Shown: one piece after another, positions 5,682 to 7,200 of the stretch
How the letters are laid out: each line of letters opens with the position of its first letter
Numbering within the stretch: the first letter of the stretch is position 1
Origin: CAUZSH01 sp963582935
Lineage (GTDB): Bacteria; Pseudomonadota; Gammaproteobacteria; Francisellales; Francisellaceae
Assembly (NCBI GenBank): GCA_963582935.1
Contig: CAUZSH010000076.1
Location: 1-7,200 of the forward strand
Direction of reading: 5' to 3'
Length of the DNA stretch: 7,200 nucleotides
Position numbers and translations under genes: made by a program
Notes under the pieces: model-generated
Databases searched by the model: none
Told to the model about the DNA's origin: nothing
Seen by the model: the letters and a program-made list of their open reading frames with translations, nothing else

Positions 5682-6755
5682 ATGTACCTATCTACTTTAA
5701 AAATAAATCAATTTCGTAACATCTCACAATGTGATTTGTCTTTGAATAAACATTTAAATCTGATTTCAGGCTTGAATGGTTCGGGCAAGACATCCATTAT
5801 TGAAGCGATCTATTTCCTTTCCATGGGACGCTCTTTTCGAAGCAGTCAACTCGCACGCGTGATTCAGCATGAGCAACCTGACTTCAATCTATTTTCCGAA
5901 CTACAAACTCAAGAAGGCAAACAAATCATTGCACTGCAAAAACAACGTTCAGGAAAAGGAACCGTTCGTCTGAATCATGATAATGAAAAAAGCCATTCTG
6001 CTTTAACCAAACTTTTGCCGGTACAATTATTTAACCCTGAAAGCCTAACACTACTTAAGGCTGGTACTCAACAACGTTGTCGACTCATCGACTGGGGCGC
6101 TTTTTATAGTCAGCCTGCTTTTCACCAAACATGGCAATCTGTAAAAAGGCTGATTAAGCAACGAAATGCTGCTCTGAAACAAGGTTATACTTCAGCAATG
6201 ATGCTTGCATGGGATCAAGATTTATCTGACAAATCACATATTTTAGATCAACAGCGTAAAAATTATGTTGAGAAACTCATTCCAATCATTGAATCTTTAC
6301 TCAAGGATTTCATATCTGAGCTCTCTATTGAAATTGAATATACGCGAGGTTGGGTAAAAGGTGTTGAGCTTATCGATCTACTCAAGAAAAACTATGAGCA
6401 AGACAAACGTTTTGGCATTACCCACCATGGTCCTCATCGTGCTGATTTAAAAATAAAGTCTAATGGACTTCCTGCCCAAGATATTCTTTCACGAGGACAA
6501 CAAAAATTATTCATTTGCATGTTGAAGCTCGCACAAGGCATTTTATTTTCAACTGAGCACAATACGCCCTGCATTTACTTGGTCGATGATATTACGTCAG
6601 AGTTAGACCAACATTTTTTAGCACAATTCTTAGATCAACTTATGTCGCTCAAGGCGCAAACCTTTATGACTAGTATTTACAAGAAAGATGTTCAAACGTT
6701 TATGTCTGACATAGAGTGTCGTCATTTTGAAATAAAAAATGGAATGATTCCTTAG
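5682..6755 (+). CDS. recF: DNA replication and repair protein RecF
   Basis: RecF is an SMC-like ATPase that binds DNA at single-strand gap junctions and, with RecO and RecR, helps load RecA. The 357 residues match the usual length. Seen are the N-terminal LKINQFRNI (6-14), Walker A GLNGSGKT (30-37), GRSFRSSQL (49-57), the LLPVQLFNPES segment (111-121), GITHHGPHRADL (245-256), the ABC signature LSRGQQK (269-275), and Walker B with D-loop IYLVDDITSELD (298-309). All ATPase motifs are intact. There is no clear Shine-Dalgarno before the ATG, so translation may depend on coupling to the lipoprotein gene that ends 20 bases upstream. In many bacteria recF sits between dnaN and gyrB; here a lipoprotein gene precedes it and an IS200-type element follows, so it has been moved or separated. 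The 3' end is followed by 60-odd AT-rich bases with no clear terminator. Confidence 0.96.
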   Translation: MYLSTLKINQFRNISQCDLSLNKHLNLISGLNGSGKTSIIEAIYFLSMGRSFRSSQLARVIQHEQPDFNLFSELQTQEGKQIIALQKQRSGKGTVRLNHDNEKSHSALTKLLPVQLFNPESLTLLKAGTQQRCRLIDWGAFYSQPAFHQTWQSVKRLIKQRNAALKQGYTSAMMLAWDQDLSDKSHILDQQRKNYVEKLIPIIESLLKDFISELSIEIEYTRGWVKGVELIDLLKKNYEQDKRFGITHHGPHRADLKIKSNGLPAQDILSRGQQKLFICMLKLAQGILFSTEHNTPCIYLVDDITSELDQHFLAQFLDQLMSLKAQTFMTSIYKKDVQTFMSDIECRHFEIKNGMIP

Positions 6756-6822
6756 AAAACTTAGTAAAACAAAAATTTTCAACTAAATTATAGAGTTAAC
6801 AGCACTTTAATTTAATAGATTC

Positions 6823-6841
6823 CCACGGACCTGGTCCGTGG
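6823..6841. repeat. Perfect hairpin, likely right-end recognition hairpin of the IS200-type element
   Basis: CCACGGACC (6823-6831) and GGTCCGTGG (6833-6841) are perfect 9-base arms around one T; as a folded stem this gives 8 pairs and a 3-base loop. It lies about 40 bases beyond the tnpA stop. IS200/IS605 elements have no terminal inverted repeats and instead use subterminal hairpins bound by TnpA, so this is the expected position of the right-end hairpin. The element boundary should lie a short way to the left, about 6805-6822, but the exact cleavage site cannot be read. No T-run on either side supports a terminator role. Confidence 0.55.
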
Positions 6842-6847
6842 TGCTTG

Positions 6848-6860
6848 GCGGCGTAGCCGC
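6848..6860. repeat. Short GC-rich hairpin downstream of tnpA
   Basis: GCGGC (6848-6852) and GCCGC (6856-6860) pair around a 3-base loop, with two possible G-T pairs extending the stem outward. It sits between the tnpA stop and the larger hairpin and is much more GC-rich than the surroundings. It probably belongs to the IS end and may serve as a second fold or weaken read-through. Confidence 0.4.
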
Positions 6861-6881
6861 TGCATAACTACGTTTGCCCAA

Positions 6882-7200
6882 TTACAGATCTAATTCGATC
6901 TGACCTGAATCCTCTTTCCCTTGGTGCTCGATATATTTGCGGATAACCTCTTCATCAACGCCTACGCTACTGACGAAAAATCCTGGCGACCAAAAAACAT
7001 TTTCTTTCCAATATACATCTTTTAACCAACTGAATTTATTTCGTAAACATACCGTCGACTGGCTTTTAAGATCCCGCATCACATCTGAAATACTATATTT
7101 TGGTGGAATAACCATTATCATATGGACATGATCGCCATCAAAGCCAACCGACTCAAGCATAACGCCAGGCATACTTCTTAGTAGCTTCGTCATACACCAG
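6882..7200 (-). CDS. tnpA: IS200/IS605-family transposase TnpA (Y1 HUH), 5' end outside window
   Basis: TnpA is a small single-strand DNA transposase that cuts and joins the top strand at IS ends through a 5'-phosphotyrosine. The frame stays open past the ATG at 7193 to the right edge (Trp-Cys codons precede it), so the start is not in the window. Counting from the Met at 7193, the HUH metal motif is DHVH (His22, His24), followed by MVIPPKYSISDVMRDLKSQS, FWSPGFFVSSVG (67-78) and the catalytic Tyr in IRKYIEHQ (Tyr87). Both catalytic parts are intact and no frameshift is visible, so the element may be active. No tnpB is seen on the visible side, so it could be an IS200-type (tnpA only) element. 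It is transcribed towards recF. Confidence 0.9.
   Translation of the reverse strand, partial: WCMTKLLRSMPGVMLESVGFDGDHVHMIMVIPPKYSISDVMRDLKSQSTVCLRNKFSWLKDVYWKENVFWSPGFFVSSVGVDEEVIRKYIEHQGKEDSGQIELDL

Larger units (their letters stand above)
6805..7200 (-). mobile_element. Right part of an IS200/IS605-type insertion sequence
   Basis: The element comprises the tnpA 3' part and the two hairpins downstream. Its left boundary in the window is approximate; it lies between the recF stop and the hairpin at 6823. Its other end is outside the window. Elements of this family make no target-site duplication, so the junction cannot be fixed from the sequence alone. Confidence 0.6.

Noticed and set aside
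6823..6841. Rho-independent terminator of recF
   Set aside because: The stem is strong but no T-run follows on either strand, and its place behind an IS200-type tnpA is better explained as an IS end.
6937..7131. + strand open frame of 64 codons inside tnpA
   Set aside because: It is antisense to the HUH transposase coding sequence, with no supporting signal.
1..7200. CRISPR array, tRNA, rRNA, riboswitch, toxin-antitoxin or defence cluster
   Set aside because: No regularly spaced repeats, no cloverleaf or rRNA-like stretches and no such gene families were seen. The window is a set of ordinary chromosomal genes plus one IS end.

Overview
This window looks like a piece of an AT-rich gammaproteobacterial chromosome (by eye roughly 40% G+C). 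The evidence is the gammaproteobacterial style of UvrB and RecF, a DUF2889 protein (a family found mainly in beta- and gammaproteobacteria) and an outer-membrane type lipoprotein signal. I cannot name the genus. Moraxellaceae- or Legionellales-like bacteria would fit, but that is only an inference.

Layout from left to right: the 3' end of a hotdog-fold acyl-CoA thioesterase gene (+) runs into, and overlaps tail-to-tail by 17 bases, a DMT/EamA-family transporter gene (-). That transporter sits one base downstream of uvrB (-), so the two form a tight uvrB-transporter unit read leftwards. The 197-base gap upstream of uvrB carries two clean inverted repeats, one of which overlaps the best -10 candidate for uvrB. 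Next come a YnaI-type MscS mechanosensitive channel gene (-) and a DUF2889 gene (-). A short AT-rich divergent promoter region separates DUF2889 from a rightward pair: a small unknown lipoprotein gene and recF, 20 bases apart. The right edge is the 3' part of an IS200/IS605-type tnpA (-). Two hairpins lie between its stop codon and recF, and the outer one is the likely right-end recognition hairpin of the element.

Functionally, two genes belong to DNA repair: uvrB (nucleotide excision repair) and recF (RecFOR gap repair). They are not in one operon and the remaining genes are unrelated housekeeping or unknown, so this is not a single pathway cluster. The main oddity is recF, which has neither dnaN upstream nor gyrB immediately downstream. 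There is no CRISPR array, tRNA, rRNA, toxin-antitoxin pair, or cluster of defence or biosynthetic genes. I see no convincing new multigene system; the most useful leads are the uvrB upstream inverted repeat, the relocated recF next to an IS end, and the uncharacterised DUF2889 and lipoprotein genes.
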